Assembly: GCA_012960755.1 (NCBI GenBank)
Contig: DUAT01000041.1
Coordinates: 107,166 to 171,165 of the forward strand
Length of the DNA stretch: 64,000 nt
Direction of reading: 5' to 3'
Source: Gammaproteobacteria bacterium
GTDB taxonomy: Bacteria; Pseudomonadota; Gammaproteobacteria; Pseudomonadales; Azotimanducaceae_A
Shown here: piece after piece, positions 1-8,902 of the stretch
Layout of the letters: the number at the start of each line of letters is the position of its first letter
Numbering within the stretch: position 1 is the first letter of the stretch
Position numbers and translations under genes: made by a program
The notes under the pieces: model-generated
What the model was told of the DNA's origin: nothing
What the model saw: the letters and a program-made list of their open reading frames with translations, nothing else
Database searches by the model: none

Positions 1-1193
1 GCAAGCATATCTTCGGTCTCTCCGAGGGGTATCGCGGTGCTGGCGTTGACCGGGCAGATAAGTACGTCAAAGTCCTCAAAAAAGCCCAGCATTGACGAAC
101 GGAAGTTGTCCCAGAGTGTGATGACCTGGGCAAACTCCCTTTGATCGATCTCCAATCCGCCTTGATCAAGGTTTTCCTGAATCTTCGGGGACGGCGTTGT
201 TGTTCTGCAATCCTCCAGCAGTGCTTCCACAAGGTCGCCTCCATCGGCGCTAAATACACGCCCGAGAATAAAACTAGCCATCTCTACCCCTGCCGGTCGG
301 GCCTCGGTGGCGGTCAGTCCATATTCGGACAGGAGGGACACGACATTTTTCACTGTATCCATGATTTCGACCATGGGGGTCTTAATACCATTATCGGCGT
401 GATAAGCGATTTTCAGGGACTCCATTTCAACTTCTTCGGGTTTGTGCCAGACCGCAGGCACCGCATAGGGGTCCAGTTGGTCCGGGCCAGACATCAAAGG
501 TAACAAATAGGCCAGATCGGCAACACTTCGGCCCATCGGTCCAGGCTGGCTTAATGTCGCAATCAAGCCGGAACTGGGGAGTGCATTACCCGTGCAAGGC
601 ACGCGCCCGGTGGTGGGTTTGATGCCCGAGATGCCACAAAAGTGGCTGGGTAGTCGAATACTACCGGCAGTATCTGTACCGACATCGAACAGGGAAGCAC
701 CTGCGGCAATAATCGCTGCAGCACCGCCACTACTTCCGCCGGGGGTTCGGCTTAAATCGAAAGGGTTTTTGGTTGGCCCGTAAACAAGATTGTCAGTTTG
801 AAACCAGAGAGTAAATTCTGGCGTGTTGGTCTTACCAAGCAGAATTGCCCCCGCATCTCTTAACCTGGCGACACAGGTCGCATCTCTGCCGGGACGGAAA
901 TCTTTGCGCCCGGTTGTGCCCCAGGTAGTAATGGTATCCATGGTATCCAGGCTGTCTTTTATGGTCATCGGGATACCATGCAAGGGACCATGCAAGGTGC
1001 CGCTATCCTGCTCGGCGTCTGCCTTGGCCGCTTGTTTCATGGCTATTTCTGCATTGGAACAAACCACAGCGTTGAGCTTGTCGTTTACCTTCTCGATGCG
1101 GTCAAGGTAACCCCTGACCAGTTGAACTGAACGGATTTCCTTGCTGCGTATGGCAGCGGCGAGCTCGTCTAGCGGGCGGTCGAGAATTTCCAT
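1..1193 (-). CDS. Amidase signature family hydrolase, C-terminus cut by window edge
   Basis: Translation from the ATG at 1193 stays open to base 1, giving about 397 residues of an amidase-signature protein (amidase/GatA-like). The Ser-cisSer-Lys triad is visible: the lysine in MTIKDS, the serine-rich GGSSGG loop and the nucleophile serine in DTAGSIRLP. Members hydrolyse amide bonds of small molecules. With no gatB or gatC nearby this is more likely a catabolic amidase than the tRNA amidotransferase subunit. The C-terminal substrate-specific part lies outside the window, so the substrate cannot be guessed. It lies about 60 bp downstream of ileS on the same strand and may be read from its own promoter in that gap. 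Confidence 0.9.
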   Translation of the reverse strand, partial: MEILDRPLDELAAAIRSKEIRSVQLVRGYLDRIEKVNDKLNAVVCSNAEIAMKQAAKADAEQDSGTLHGPLHGIPMTIKDSLDTMDTITTWGTTGRKDFRPGRDATCVARLRDAGAILLGKTNTPEFTLWFQTDNLVYGPTKNPFDLSRTPGGSSGGAAAIIAAGASLFDVGTDTAGSIRLPSHFCGISGIKPTTGRVPCTGNALPSSGLIATLSQPGPMGRSVADLAYLLPLMSGPDQLDPYAVPAVWHKPEEVEMESLKIAYHADNGIKTPMVEIMDTVKNVVSLLSEYGLTATEARPAGVEMASFILGRVFSADGGDLVEALLEDCRTTTPSPKIQENLDQGGLEIDQREFAQVITLWDNFRSSMLGFFEDFDVLICPVNASTAIPLGETEDML

Positions 1194-1255
1194 AGAAATC
1201 AGCTGTTGTGAAAAGAGCTACTATACAATGTTTATTGGAGAATGTTTCCCGGAAG

Positions 1256-4200
1256 CTAACCTAGCTTCTTGATAGAAAGCCCCAGCGTGTGGTCATCAAT
1301 CACAAAGTTGAGATCTTCGGTTCCCTGCCCACGAATCAGTTCCGTTGCCAGGGTTTCCTTTTTAATGTATTCCTGATGTGAAAACACGGCTGCTTCGAGT
1401 TTCTCGCTGGCGGTTATCGTGATGGTTACCCGATCGACCACATCGAAACCAAGATCCCGGCGTGATTTCTGGATCCGGTTCACAACCTCCCGGGCTAATC
1501 CCTCATTGATGAGGTCGTCATTCAGCTCACAATCCAGGTCAATGGATATAAAACGATCGGACACGGCGTTGGTGCCTTGCCGTGCTTCCCGAAATACCAG
1601 AATGTCATCAGGGGTGAATAACTCTCCTTCCAACCGTAATTCTCCACTGTCCTGGAAATCATTGATGGCTTGTGATGAGAGAGCTTCGATGGAACTTTTG
1701 AAATCCTTGAACCGTTTGCCCAGGCGCTTACCTAAAACCGGTGAGTTTGGTTTTGCATAGAGATTAATATAGTTCGACTCCTCGGTAGAGTAGTTAATCT
1801 GCTTCACATTCAGCTCGGTTTGAATAGTGCCCTCAAGTTTGGAGATCTCATCCAGCAGGCCGGTATCCTCATGGATGATAGTCAATCTTGCCAGGGGATA
1901 TTTGGTTTTTATCTTCTGCTGATTTCTTTTTTGACGACCAAGCAAGATGATGTGTTTCATGCGCGTGACTGCCTGCTCAAGCTCTGGCTGGATCATTGTG
2001 TTTTCTGCTTCCGGGTAACTGCAGAGGTGTACTGATTCAACAGCATCCGGTGTGAGGTAACGCTTCATCTGCAGGTAGAGCGATTCAGACAAAAACGGGG
2101 CGAAGGGCGCCATGCTCAGGTTTAATTCGTAAATTGCGGTATACAAGGTATAGTAGGCCGCCTGCTTGTCATCGGTCATTTCCTCGGACCAGAACCTTGC
2201 ACGGTTTAACCGGATATACCAGTTTGTCAGGTCTTCAATGAACTCAAACAATGCGGGAACGACATTGTAGAGGCGATAGTTTTCCATTTCTGTGGATATA
2301 CTCGATTTGAGTGTTTGCAATCGGGACAGAATCCACTGGTCCATGATGTTACCGGATACAACCTGGTTTGATGAAGGTTGCCAGGCATCAATGCGAGCAT
2401 AAGTATTAAAAAACCGAAATGCGTTGAGCCAGGGCAACAGGGCGCGTCGCACCATATCTTTGACACCGGCGTCTGAAAACCTCTGTTCCTCTGCCCGGAC
2501 CAGCCCGGAATTAATAAGATACAGGCGCAAGGCATCGGCACCGTACTCTTCCATGAGTTCGTCAGGCGGGGTGTAATTCTTTAATCGTTTTGACATTTTC
2601 TTGCCGTCTCCTGCCATCACAATGCCGTTGACGATGACATTCTTGAACGGGTGAGTATCGAACAAAGCGGTGCCAAGTACGATCAAGGTGTAGAACCAGC
2701 CGCGGGTCTGGTCTAATCCTTCAGCGATGTATTCTGCCGGGAAGCCCTTGTCGAAGACTGACTGGTTTTCAAAAGGGTAGTGTAGTTGTGCATAAGGCAT
2801 GGAGCCGGACTCAAACCAACAGTCCAGGACTTCCTCAATGCGACGATAGGTGCCTTCTTCACCAGCGACAGTAAAGGTGAGTGGGTCGACGTTCTCCCGG
2901 TGCAGGTCGTCAAGTTCAACGCCGGTGAGCTGCTTTAGTTCTTCGCGGGAACCAATGCAGAGTCGGTTATCTGTCACGTCGTTAATCCAGATGGGTAAAG
3001 GTGTGCCCCAGTAGCGATTTCGGGAGATCGCCCAATCTATAGCGCTTTCCAGCCATTTTCCCATGCGCCCCTGCTGCAGATGGCCCGGTACCCAGTTGAT
3101 CTGCCTGTTATTCTCAACCAGGCGATCACGCATTTGTTCGACCCTGACGTACCAGGAGTCGATGGCTCGATAGATGATCGGCGTATCGGATCTGGGGCAA
3201 AATGGATAGCTGTGAACCAGGGTTTCGTGACGGTACAGGGCGCCCAAGTCCTTCAGGTACTTAATAATATGTTTGTCGGCTTCCTTAACATGTTGTCCGG
3301 CAAAGTCTTTAACTTCAGCTGTGAACCTGCCTTGCATGTCGACAGGGCAAACCAGGGCTGTGACGCCTGCGTTTTTCAACACTCGGAAGTCGTCTTCTCC
3401 GAAGGCTGGTGCCTGATGCACCACGCCGGTGCCGCTTTCGGTGGTGACATAGTCATCCGCGAGAACCTGGAAGGCCCCCTCGGAGCGTAGGCCTGTAAAG
3501 TAATCGAACAGGGGCTGATAGGTCAGTCCCACCAGGCTCGAGCCTTTTGTCTCAGAGACAATAGTCAGGGTTTTACCCCGGCTCATATCTTCCAGGCGAT
3601 CTTTGGCTACATAAATATTGATATCCAGCGTCTCATCGTGGACTTTGACATAGTCGATATCCGCACCGACACAGAGCGCCAGGTTGGAAGGTAAGGTCCA
3701 TGGGGTTGTTGTCCAGGCAGCGATGCTGGCATCTTCGTTGTCGAGTTTAAACAACACCGTCACTGCGGGGTCTTGCACATCCTGGTAATTTGATGCGATT
3801 TCAAAATTGGAAAGGACGGTGCCTAGTGCGGTGGAAAATGGAACCACCTTGTAACCGCGATAAATCAGGTCTTTTTCCCAGAGTTGTTTTACGACCCACC
3901 AGACAGATTCCATATACCAGGGTTCCATGGTTTTGTAGTCGTTTTCAAAATCAACCCAGCGGCCGATGCGGGAAATAGTGGTCTCCCATTCCGAGGTATA
4001 GCGTTGGACGATACTGCGACACTCGTCGTTGTAGCCTTTTACGCCTAACTTTTCGACGGCCTCGGCGGAAGACATGCCGAGAGATTTATCGATCTCATGC
4101 TCGATGGGTAAACCATGGCAGTCCCAGCCAAATCGTCGTTGTACGTAGCGGCCCTTCATAGTGAAGTAGCGGGGAACGGCATCTTTCAGGATCGACCCTA

Positions 4201-4387
4201 CCAGGTGCCCATGATGGGGAAGCCCGGTGGCGAATGGTGGTCCATCATAAAAAATATAAGGGGTCGAGTTCTCCGTTTGCTGCAGTGAACGCTTGAATAT
4301 TTGCTTTTCTTTCCAGAAGGAGAGAATGTCGTGTTCACCGGCAACAAAAGAGAATTCACTGTTTGCCGGATCTGATTCTGTCGTCAC
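1256..4387 (-). CDS. ileS: Isoleucyl-tRNA synthetase, type 2 (eukaryote-like)
   Basis: Charges tRNA-Ile in the cytoplasm. The class I signatures are present: HHGH (HIGH motif) inside GLPHHGHLVGS near residue 60, and KMSKR about two thirds along. Length is about 1043 residues against roughly 940 for the usual gammaproteobacterial enzyme. The C-terminus lacks the zinc-binding Cys pairs of type 1 and instead has the extended domain of type 2 (eukaryotic, archaeal and some bacterial) IleRS. Type 2 enzymes are known to be poorly inhibited by mupirocin. Two GTG codons are possible; the one at 4387 is preferred because AAGG lies 8 nt before it, whereas the GTG at 4396 has no spacing to that site. 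Not linked to lspA as in enterics. Confidence 0.95.
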   Translation of the reverse strand: MTTESDPANSEFSFVAGEHDILSFWKEKQIFKRSLQQTENSTPYIFYDGPPFATGLPHHGHLVGSILKDAVPRYFTMKGRYVQRRFGWDCHGLPIEHEIDKSLGMSSAEAVEKLGVKGYNDECRSIVQRYTSEWETTISRIGRWVDFENDYKTMEPWYMESVWWVVKQLWEKDLIYRGYKVVPFSTALGTVLSNFEIASNYQDVQDPAVTVLFKLDNEDASIAAWTTTPWTLPSNLALCVGADIDYVKVHDETLDINIYVAKDRLEDMSRGKTLTIVSETKGSSLVGLTYQPLFDYFTGLRSEGAFQVLADDYVTTESGTGVVHQAPAFGEDDFRVLKNAGVTALVCPVDMQGRFTAEVKDFAGQHVKEADKHIIKYLKDLGALYRHETLVHSYPFCPRSDTPIIYRAIDSWYVRVEQMRDRLVENNRQINWVPGHLQQGRMGKWLESAIDWAISRNRYWGTPLPIWINDVTDNRLCIGSREELKQLTGVELDDLHRENVDPLTFTVAGEEGTYRRIEEVLDCWFESGSMPYAQLHYPFENQSVFDKGFPAEYIAEGLDQTRGWFYTLIVLGTALFDTHPFKNVIVNGIVMAGDGKKMSKRLKNYTPPDELMEEYGADALRLYLINSGLVRAEEQRFSDAGVKDMVRRALLPWLNAFRFFNTYARIDAWQPSSNQVVSGNIMDQWILSRLQTLKSSISTEMENYRLYNVVPALFEFIEDLTNWYIRLNRARFWSEEMTDDKQAAYYTLYTAIYELNLSMAPFAPFLSESLYLQMKRYLTPDAVESVHLCSYPEAENTMIQPELEQAVTRMKHIILLGRQKRNQQKIKTKYPLARLTIIHEDTGLLDEISKLEGTIQTELNVKQINYSTEESNYINLYAKPNSPVLGKRLGKRFKDFKSSIEALSSQAINDFQDSGELRLEGELFTPDDILVFREARQGTNAVSDRFISIDLDCELNDDLINEGLAREVVNRIQKSRRDLGFDVVDRVTITITASEKLEAAVFSHQEYIKKETLATELIRGQGTEDLNFVIDDHTLGLSIKKLG

Positions 4388-4455
4388 GGTGCTCACCTTG
4401 TATGTCTGATCTTTAATAACACAACTTCATAATTTCAACTGCTAAATCCAGGGGC

Positions 4456-4483
4456 AAAAAAAAACCCGCTTTGAGCGGGTTTC
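4456..4483 (-). terminator. Rho-independent terminator of purN-prs transcript
   Basis: An 8-bp perfect stem (AAACCCGC / GCGGGTTT) with a 5-nt loop. On the minus strand it is followed by an uninterrupted T tract. It lies downstream of prs and the 37-codon ORF and before ileS, so it should end the purN-prs message. The plus-strand side is followed by a weaker T-rich run. Confidence 0.85.
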
Positions 4484-4502
4484 TTATTCTTGTTGCCAAG
4501 GG

Positions 4503-4616
4503 TTAACCCACCACAAATTGTTTAATGCCAATGATGCTACAAATCTTGTCGATAAGGGTCTCGTCGATAAGGGTCTCGTCGGTAGTGATAGCCGGGTAAA
4601 TCTGTTCCTGATTCAT
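4503..4616 (-). CDS. Putative 37-residue protein between prs and its terminator
   Basis: Unrecognised small ORF starting at ATG 4616, 48 bp after the prs stop and ending just before the terminator, so it would lie on the prs transcript. The peptide begins MNQEQIYPAI and ends IKQFVVG. It contains an in-frame 15-bp tandem duplication giving DETLI twice, and the duplication keeps the frame. No strong ribosome binding site precedes it. Coding status is uncertain; it could equally be the 3' untranslated region of prs. Confidence 0.35.
   Translation of the reverse strand: MNQEQIYPAITTDETLIDETLIDKICSIIGIKQFVVG
4546..4575 (-). repeat. 15-bp tandem duplication
   Basis: Two adjacent copies of a 15-bp unit (TTGTCGATAAGGGTC then TCGTCGATAAGGGTC on the plus strand), differing at one base, followed by the first six bases of a third. 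The period is a multiple of three and falls inside the small ORF downstream of prs. Confidence 0.9.
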
Positions 4617-4664
4617 ATTGAAAGTCTCAGGTAATTTGATCCTTTTGTCAACTTGCTCTGCTCT

Positions 4665-5675
4665 TTACTCACGATCCTGCTGGACCTTGGTGACACTGCC
4701 CCTGGAGTTAATTTTCTGGATAATTGTGGCCAGTAGCTTCTCGATTCTGAAAGTGCGATACCAGTCTGGTGTATTGGCATGCTCTACCGTACTGGTTCCA
4801 ACGAAGTAAAACTTCCAGTTTTCTTTTTTAGCCCGGGTGCTTAAGGCGGATAGATTTTGCCATGCCCGGCCGGACATAAGCGCGTGGGTGCAGGCAACGA
4901 CAATATCTTTCGCACCATGTTCCTTGAGTTCATTCACAGCGGCGACGACAGAACCACCTGAGTCGACAATGTCATCCACCAGCAGTACGTTCTGGTTGCT
5001 GACGTCGCCAATAAGGCTGGATCGAACCACCTGGTTTGGTTTGGAATAATCTCTCTCTTTGGAGAGCACGGCCAGATCCGCCGACAATTCTTCAGCGTAG
5101 GATCTGGCACGTTCAAGATATCCCACATCCGGTGATACGACGGTATCACCGATTAACTTTTCTTTTTTTAACCACGCCGCCAGGTGTCGGGTGAGGAATA
5201 CGTTTTCCAGATGGGTCATGGATGGATTAAACATGCCTGCAATAGCGTCGTTGTGAATTTCCACGGATACCACCCGGTCAGCGCCTGCGCTTTGTAGCAT
5301 TCGCGCAAACAGACCAGCACTGATACCTTCACGGGTTCTGCCTTTGCGTTTGTCCTGTCGTGCTCCCGGGTAATATGGGGTGATCGCGGTGATGTACTGC
5401 GCATCGGACAGGGCTGCTGCTTCCACCGCATGCAGCAACATAATAAATCTGTCGTACACGGATAGTTGATCCTGCTGACCCACCGGCGACTGGAATATGT
5501 ATACATCGTGGCCGCGAACATTCGCATTGATTTCCATTTTGCCTTCACCGCAGGCGAACCAGGTTTCCTCGGTCGGAACCAGGCTCTGGTTCATATACCT
5601 GGCGATGGTTTCAGCAAAGTTTCTTGCTGACTCACAGGTCATCAGGGCAATGGGGGCGCGGGGACTCACGTTCAT
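4665..5675 (-). CDS. prs: Ribose-phosphate pyrophosphokinase (PRPP synthetase), divergent
   Basis: Makes PRPP from ribose-5-phosphate and ATP for purine, pyrimidine, histidine and NAD synthesis. The PRPP-binding loop reads VLLVDDIVDSGGSV near residues 223-236, and the catalytic flexible region PYYPGARQDKRKGRTRE is recognisable. At 336 residues it is slightly longer than typical 310-320-residue enzymes. The N-terminal nucleotide region and the KERDYSKPNQ stretch differ clearly from the standard proteobacterial enzyme, so it may be a second, paralogous Prs. It is 56 bp downstream of purN on the same strand, which fits de novo purine synthesis. GAGAG lies upstream of the ATG. Confidence 0.88.
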   Translation of the reverse strand: MNVSPRAPIALMTCESARNFAETIARYMNQSLVPTEETWFACGEGKMEINANVRGHDVYIFQSPVGQQDQLSVYDRFIMLLHAVEAAALSDAQYITAITPYYPGARQDKRKGRTREGISAGLFARMLQSAGADRVVSVEIHNDAIAGMFNPSMTHLENVFLTRHLAAWLKKEKLIGDTVVSPDVGYLERARSYAEELSADLAVLSKERDYSKPNQVVRSSLIGDVSNQNVLLVDDIVDSGGSVVAAVNELKEHGAKDIVVACTHALMSGRAWQNLSALSTRAKKENWKFYFVGTSTVEHANTPDWYRTFRIEKLLATIIQKINSRGSVTKVQQDRE

Positions 5676-5731
5676 TATTGGACTCTCATTTTTCAGCTTT
5701 CATTTTTCAGTGCCTGAATTTGACCTTGCGT

Positions 5732-6310
5732 TCAGGACATTAATTCCGCCAGGGTTTTGATTAACAGTTTGTGTTCTTTGGATAACATTCGCTCAGCCAG
5801 GCTTTCTGCCGTATCGTCCGGCAGGACCGGCTCTGTTTGCTGCGTAATAACGGGACCAGTGTCGTAGTCTCCATCCAGCCAGTGAATGGTAATACCAGTT
5901 TCCGTATCCCCGCTTTCGATAACTGCACGATGGACATTCATGCCGTACATGCCCCGACCGCCGTATTTTGGCAGCAGGGATGGATGGACGTTAACAATCC
6001 GGCCGGAAAAATGTGCCAGTGTTTTTGGACCCAGTTTTTTCATATAGCCAGCGGTGATCAGAAAATCCACTTTTTTTTCGATCAGGGAATCCAGCATTAC
6101 CTGGTCGAGTGCTTCCGGGTCAGGATGGGTATGGCTGGATAGATGTAAGGCCTCAATACCACAGCGACGGGCACGGTCCAGAGCAATCGAGTGGCTATTG
6201 TTGCTGATGGCAATAACTGGCTCTGCGTTCACATTTCCGTCTCGACATGCGTCAATAATCGCCTGAAAGTTGGTGCCCTGGTGAGAAGCAAGAATACCGA
6301 GTCTCTTCAT
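5732..6310 (-). CDS. purN: Phosphoribosylglycinamide formyltransferase
   Basis: Transfers the formyl group of 10-formyl-THF to GAR in purine synthesis. The catalytic Asn-His pair is seen in VNVHPSLLPKY, and the aspartate follows in HWLDGDYDTGP. At 192 residues it has the usual length, though the loop after HPSLLPKY (GGRGMYGMNVHRAV) is longer than in E. coli PurN. It is first in a purN-prs unit. It is not linked to purM as in enterics. The folate enzymes at 15-16 kb could feed it indirectly. Confidence 0.9.
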   Translation of the reverse strand: MKRLGILASHQGTNFQAIIDACRDGNVNAEPVIAISNNSHSIALDRARRCGIEALHLSSHTHPDPEALDQVMLDSLIEKKVDFLITAGYMKKLGPKTLAHFSGRIVNVHPSLLPKYGGRGMYGMNVHRAVIESGDTETGITIHWLDGDYDTGPVITQQTEPVLPDDTAESLAERMLSKEHKLLIKTLAELMS

Positions 6311-6363
6311 TTTAACATGCGATTCGTAAAAGACTTTGCTGGACGGCGCGCAGTGTAACAGAT

Positions 6364-7878
6364 TTATTTGTACATCTCCCTCAAGACATTTTTCTGCACC
6401 TTGCCCATTGCGTTTCGAGGTAACTCATCGACGAAATAGACCTGTTTTGCGACTTTAAATCCAGCGACCCGGGATTTCATGTAGGCGATGATCGATTGGT
6501 CATCCAGAGGATCTTCCCTGGCACTTTTTACAACGACGGCACTCACAGCCTCGCCAAAATCGGCATGGGGTAATCCGATCACTGCAGATTCGAGTACGCC
6601 GGGCATGTCATCAATGACTGCTTCGATTTCCTTTGGGTAGACGTTGAGACCACCAGTAATAATCATATCCTTGTCCCGACCGATAATGGCAATGTAGCCG
6701 TCGTCGTCCTGGCTTGCGATGTCACCGGTTTTAAAATAGCCGTCCGGGGTAAATTCCTCTGCTGTCTTTTCCGGCATGCGCCAGTATCCTTTAAAGACAT
6801 TCTTACCTTTAACAAGGAGGTTGCCGGGCGCAGACAACTCGACTTCGTTGCCGGATTCATCAAGTATCAGCGTCCTGACGCCGGGCAGGGCTGGTCCAAC
6901 CGTACCGGGTTTGCGATCACCAGCAATGGGGTTGGAGGTGTTCATCCCGGTTTCGGTCATTCCATAACGTTCAACGATAGTATGTGAAGTGCGATCCTGG
7001 AATTCAGCGAAGGTTTGCGCCAGCAAGGGTGCAGAGCCTGACGTAAACAGCCGCATATTCCTGCAGGCAGCTTCGGTAAATCCGTCCTGGGCGAGTAATC
7101 GCACATAATTTGTGGGGACGCCCATATAAACGGTGGACTCGGGTAGTCGCTGAATAATTTCCTGTGGGTCAAACTTCTGTAAAAAAAGAATAGTTGATCC
7201 ATTCATTACCGGTAAATGTGTTGCAACAAACAGCCCGTGAATGTGGAAGGTGGGTAGTGCGTGCAGCATGACATCGTCCTGCCGCCACTGCCATGCTTCG
7301 GTGAGAGTTTGCCCATTGGATACCAGGTTGCCGTGGGTAATCATCGCGCCTTTTGGTTTACCGGTCGTGCCGGAAGTATAGAGAATGACTGCGACATCAT
7401 CCTCGTCACAGTCTACCTCCGTGAACTCAGCGACCGTTTCTATATCAACGGAGCAAATACCCTTTGCGTCGAGAAGAATGATCGGGCACTGGTTGCTCTG
7501 TCTGTTCTGATTGTTCTGGTTAAGAGCAGCCTTGAAGACGGTTTCTTTTTCAGGGTCACAGAGGACTAATGAAGGTTCTGCATTATTCACAAAGTACTCA
7601 ACCTCGTGCTGCAGGTAAGCCGGGTTGAGTGGCAGGTAGATTAAACCGACTCGCAGGCAGGCGAAGTACCAGAACAGGTTCTGGGCTGATTTTTCAGCCT
7701 GGACCATCACGCGATCACCTTTTTCAAGATCGAGGCCGGTCAGGTAGTTTGCGATTCTGCCGCTCTCACGATGCAGATCGGCGTAGGTGAATTCCCTGTT
7801 GTCAGTCGACTGACGAATAAATACCTTACTGTCCGTGAAACGCTGCTGGCAGTACGAGTAAAAATTTTTCTGAGGCAT
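6364..7878 (-). CDS. Malonyl-CoA synthetase-like acyl-CoA ligase (MatB type)
   Basis: ANL-superfamily ligase that adenylates a carboxylate and loads it on CoA. The P-loop-like motif YTSGTTGKPKGAM, the A5 motif ERYGMTETGMNTSNP, the hinge TGDIASQDDDGY and the terminal lysine in RNAMGKVQKNVLRE are all visible. GMTETGMNTSNP, ITGGLNVYPKEIE and the C-terminus closely resemble MatB, which makes malonyl- or methylmalonyl-CoA. No malonyl-CoA decarboxylase or dicarboxylate carrier is adjacent, so the substrate remains inferred. The ATG at 7878 (peptide MPQKNFY) is preferred over the upstream in-frame codon at 7977, because the extra 33 residues are unlike the family and AGGG precedes 7878. Confidence 0.85.
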   Translation of the reverse strand: MPQKNFYSYCQQRFTDSKVFIRQSTDNREFTYADLHRESGRIANYLTGLDLEKGDRVMVQAEKSAQNLFWYFACLRVGLIYLPLNPAYLQHEVEYFVNNAEPSLVLCDPEKETVFKAALNQNNQNRQSNQCPIILLDAKGICSVDIETVAEFTEVDCDEDDVAVILYTSGTTGKPKGAMITHGNLVSNGQTLTEAWQWRQDDVMLHALPTFHIHGLFVATHLPVMNGSTILFLQKFDPQEIIQRLPESTVYMGVPTNYVRLLAQDGFTEAACRNMRLFTSGSAPLLAQTFAEFQDRTSHTIVERYGMTETGMNTSNPIAGDRKPGTVGPALPGVRTLILDESGNEVELSAPGNLLVKGKNVFKGYWRMPEKTAEEFTPDGYFKTGDIASQDDDGYIAIIGRDKDMIITGGLNVYPKEIEAVIDDMPGVLESAVIGLPHADFGEAVSAVVVKSAREDPLDDQSIIAYMKSRVAGFKVAKQVYFVDELPRNAMGKVQKNVLREMYK

Positions 7879-8059
7879 CGCAGACCCTGAAGAAAACACC
7901 CACTGAAGGTTGCGCAGTTTACTGATCTTTTGAGCTAGTGCCCATCCATAAGTGATTATGCGTGCTTTTCCAGTCACGTTCTGCGCTATAAAAATAGACT
8001 CAATATGCGCAAAGTAGGGTGCTGAAGTCGAAACTCACCTATTTATGGATAAGCACTGG

Positions 8060-8497
8060 CTAGGAGATAGCCATCACAGAATCAGTTTCCAGCAAGGTTT
8101 TCAGATTGCATAAAATAGCAATCCATCCTTCACTGATCTGTGGGTACACCACACTCCCGGCAGGAAATTGATCATGGATAAGCGTGAGTTTGGTGGCGTC
8201 TTCAACCGTTTCGAGTAAATAAGTAACCCGGCTGGGTTCCTCAGCCATTGCGACGGGATTGTAATGTACGTGCCAGGTGTAGCTGAGCTTGTTGGGTTTG
8301 TCGGCTTCGAGCACTTTGCCCTCAACAGCGATAGACTGATCCTGATTGTAGAAAGTAACTTTGGCGTCTTTGGTCCAGTCAGACTTGATGTCCGTTGAGT
8401 GGAAGTACTGCCTGGTGAATTCTGTGCTTGTCAGGGCTTGCCAGACGCTGTCAAGGGACGCCTTGATGTAGATGACGGATACATGCTGGTCACTCAT
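8060..8497 (-). CDS. SRPBCC / AHSA1-like domain protein
   Basis: A 145-residue START/Bet v1-like fold (activator of Hsp90 ATPase homology), recognisable from the opening IYIKASLDSVWQALT, the central SYTWHVHY strand and the C-terminal GWIAILCNLKTLLE helix. The family binds hydrophobic ligands; the ligand here is unknown. It starts inside the stop of the ArsR-type gene (4-bp overlap), the standard ArsR-SRPBCC pairing, so its level is probably set by that repressor. Confidence 0.85.
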   Translation of the reverse strand: MSDQHVSVIYIKASLDSVWQALTSTEFTRQYFHSTDIKSDWTKDAKVTFYNQDQSIAVEGKVLEADKPNKLSYTWHVHYNPVAMAEEPSRVTYLLETVEDATKLTLIHDQFPAGSVVYPQISEGWIAILCNLKTLLETDSVMAIS

Positions 8498-8814
8498 TTC
8501 TCTTTCTCCAAATCTTGTCTAAGTTGTAATAGTGCTCTGGTTTGTACTTGCCTGAACTCGCCTACCCATCGGTCAACGACGTCCTGGAGAGGCACCGGGT
8601 TGAGGAAGTGGTGTTTTTTTCTGCCTCTCTGCATGGCGATGACGAGGTTAGCCTGCTCAAGAATTAACAAGTGCTTGCTGACTGCCTGCCGGCTCATCAG
8701 TAGTTCTTCGCAGAGTTGATTCAGCGTCAGCCCATCTTCATGCCGTAATTTGTCGAGTAGATGTCGCCTGCTCTCATCGGCCAGTGCTTTGAATACGTCC
8801 TGCATGAAATCCAT
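8494..8814 (-). CDS. ArsR-family winged-helix repressor
   Basis: Small HTH protein beginning MDFMQDVFKALADESRR, with the recognition region LNQLCEELLMSRQAVSKHLLILE. No metal-binding Cys motif (CVC) is present, so it is not a classical arsenic or metal sensor. It belongs to the ArsR group that controls SRPBCC partners. The start at 8814 is chosen because the longer frame (from 8835) would begin inside the palindromic operator at 8816-8835. It overlaps the SRPBCC gene by 4 bp. Confidence 0.9.
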   Translation of the reverse strand: MDFMQDVFKALADESRRHLLDKLRHEDGLTLNQLCEELLMSRQAVSKHLLILEQANLVIAMQRGRKKHHFLNPVPLQDVVDRWVGEFRQVQTRALLQLRQDLEKEK

Positions 8815-8815
8815 T

Positions 8816-8835
8816 ATGCAACTATATGGTTGCAT
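8816..8835. promoter_or_regulatory. Palindromic operator upstream of the ArsR gene
   Basis: Inverted repeat ATGCAAC-N6-GTTGCAT with perfect 7-bp arms, ending 1 bp before the repressor start. ArsR/SRPBCC operons commonly carry such palindromes over their own promoter. Autorepression through this site is the straightforward reading. It could also touch the divergent copper-chaperone gene starting 68 bp away. Confidence 0.7.
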
Positions 8836-8902
8836 TTAAAGCAAATGTTATACTCGAGTCTTTTAAATAACATTGCTGTTGTGGGTGGTAAGGGAAAAGA
8901 AA

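Noticed and set aside
141..503. 120-codon plus-strand ORF at the left edge
   Set aside because: Antisense to a well-supported amidase and without a ribosome site.
4180..4220. Possible altered GxHH signature of hyper-resistant type 2 IleRS
   Set aside because: The motif reads HHGH, which fits the canonical HxGH order, so the swapped variant is absent.
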